64,000 nucleotides of DNA from an uncultured Bacillaceae bacterium (lineage in GTDB: Bacteria; Bacillota; Bacilli; Bacillales; Caldibacillaceae). This document shows, piece by piece, positions 63,998 through 64,000 of the stretch (its first letter is position 1; each line of letters begins with the position of its first letter). The stretch is from positions 3,098-67,097 of the forward strand of contig CALGAD010000161.1 of the NCBI GenBank assembly GCA_937951955.1, given 5' to 3'. Both the position numbers and the translations under genes were made by a program. A model generated the notes under the pieces. The model was not told where the DNA came from and ran no database searches. It saw only the letters and a program-made list of their open reading frames with translations.

Positions 63998-64000
63998 AAG

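Overview
The window is a chromosomal segment of a low-to-moderate G+C, endospore-forming member of the Bacillaceae. The evidence is gene content and order. Spore genes sspA, gerW (ytfJ), ytrH, ytrI, ytvI and a ytxC-like gene are present. Gene order follows the B. subtilis block dgcP-ytsP-ezrA-nifZ-thiI-sspA-nadK-sppA-yteJ-ytfI-ytfJ-tpx-ytxK-ackA, then ytkL/ytoI/ytpI/nrnA/ytrI/ytrH/dnaE/accDA/pfkA/pyk/ytvI/citZ-icd/phoPR/polA-mutM-coaE/gapB/nrdR-dnaB-dnaI/ytxC/thrS/infC-rpmI-rplT/ysd genes (B. subtilis order recalled from memory). Starts are AUG, GUG, UUG and one AUU, with strong GGAGG-type ribosome binding sites. I cannot name the species.

Layout. 1-5.6 kb: end of a diguanylate cyclase, free-methionine-sulfoxide reductase, the division regulator EzrA, the NifZ/ThiI tRNA-thiolation pair and an alpha/beta-type SASP. 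5.9-16.9 kb: NAD kinase, SppA, RDD and sporulation membrane proteins, GerW, thiol peroxidase, a YtxK-like methyltransferase, acetate kinase, an EcsC-family protein, alanine dehydrogenase and an M24 peptidase. 17-25.4 kb: YtkL, a small membrane protein, YtoI, YtpI, NrnA, the sporulation pair YtrH/YtrI and the replicative polymerase DnaE. 25.4-35.7 kb: a FadR-type regulator behind an operator and a structured leader, then accDA, pfkA-pyk, ytvI and citZ-icd. 35.9-50.6 kb: phoPR, an hflKC operon with a perfect sigma-W promoter signature, polA-mutM-coaE, gapB with a CcpN-type operator, and nrdR-dnaB-dnaI. 50.7-54.5 kb: an accessory module of a two-component system, whose sensor domain carries a textbook EF-hand loop, divergent from a DUF418 membrane protein. 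54.6-64 kb: T-box-controlled thrS, a MITE-like inverted-repeat element, the infC-rpmI-rplT operon with an L20-type leader and AUU start, small membrane proteins, YsdB, a dimeric dUTPase, a glycosyltransferase and the M42 aminopeptidase YsdC.

Together the genes cover central carbon metabolism (glycolysis, gluconeogenic GapB, the entry of the TCA cycle, acetate overflow), fatty-acid initiation, DNA replication and repair, translation and sporulation. Departures from the familiar gene order are informative. mdh is absent after icd, where a terminator follows directly. No ytsJ lies between dnaE and accD, no speD follows gapB, and no ytaF lies between mutM and coaE. Two blocks (hflKC, and the TCS plus DUF418) sit inside otherwise conserved neighbourhoods.

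No defence island, prophage, CRISPR array, rRNA or tRNA gene was found. The most interesting unexplained signals are the operator-plus-folded leader upstream of the FadR-type gene, sigma-W control of hflKC, the EF-hand histidine kinase module, and the small inverted-repeat element that also forms a terminator after thrS.
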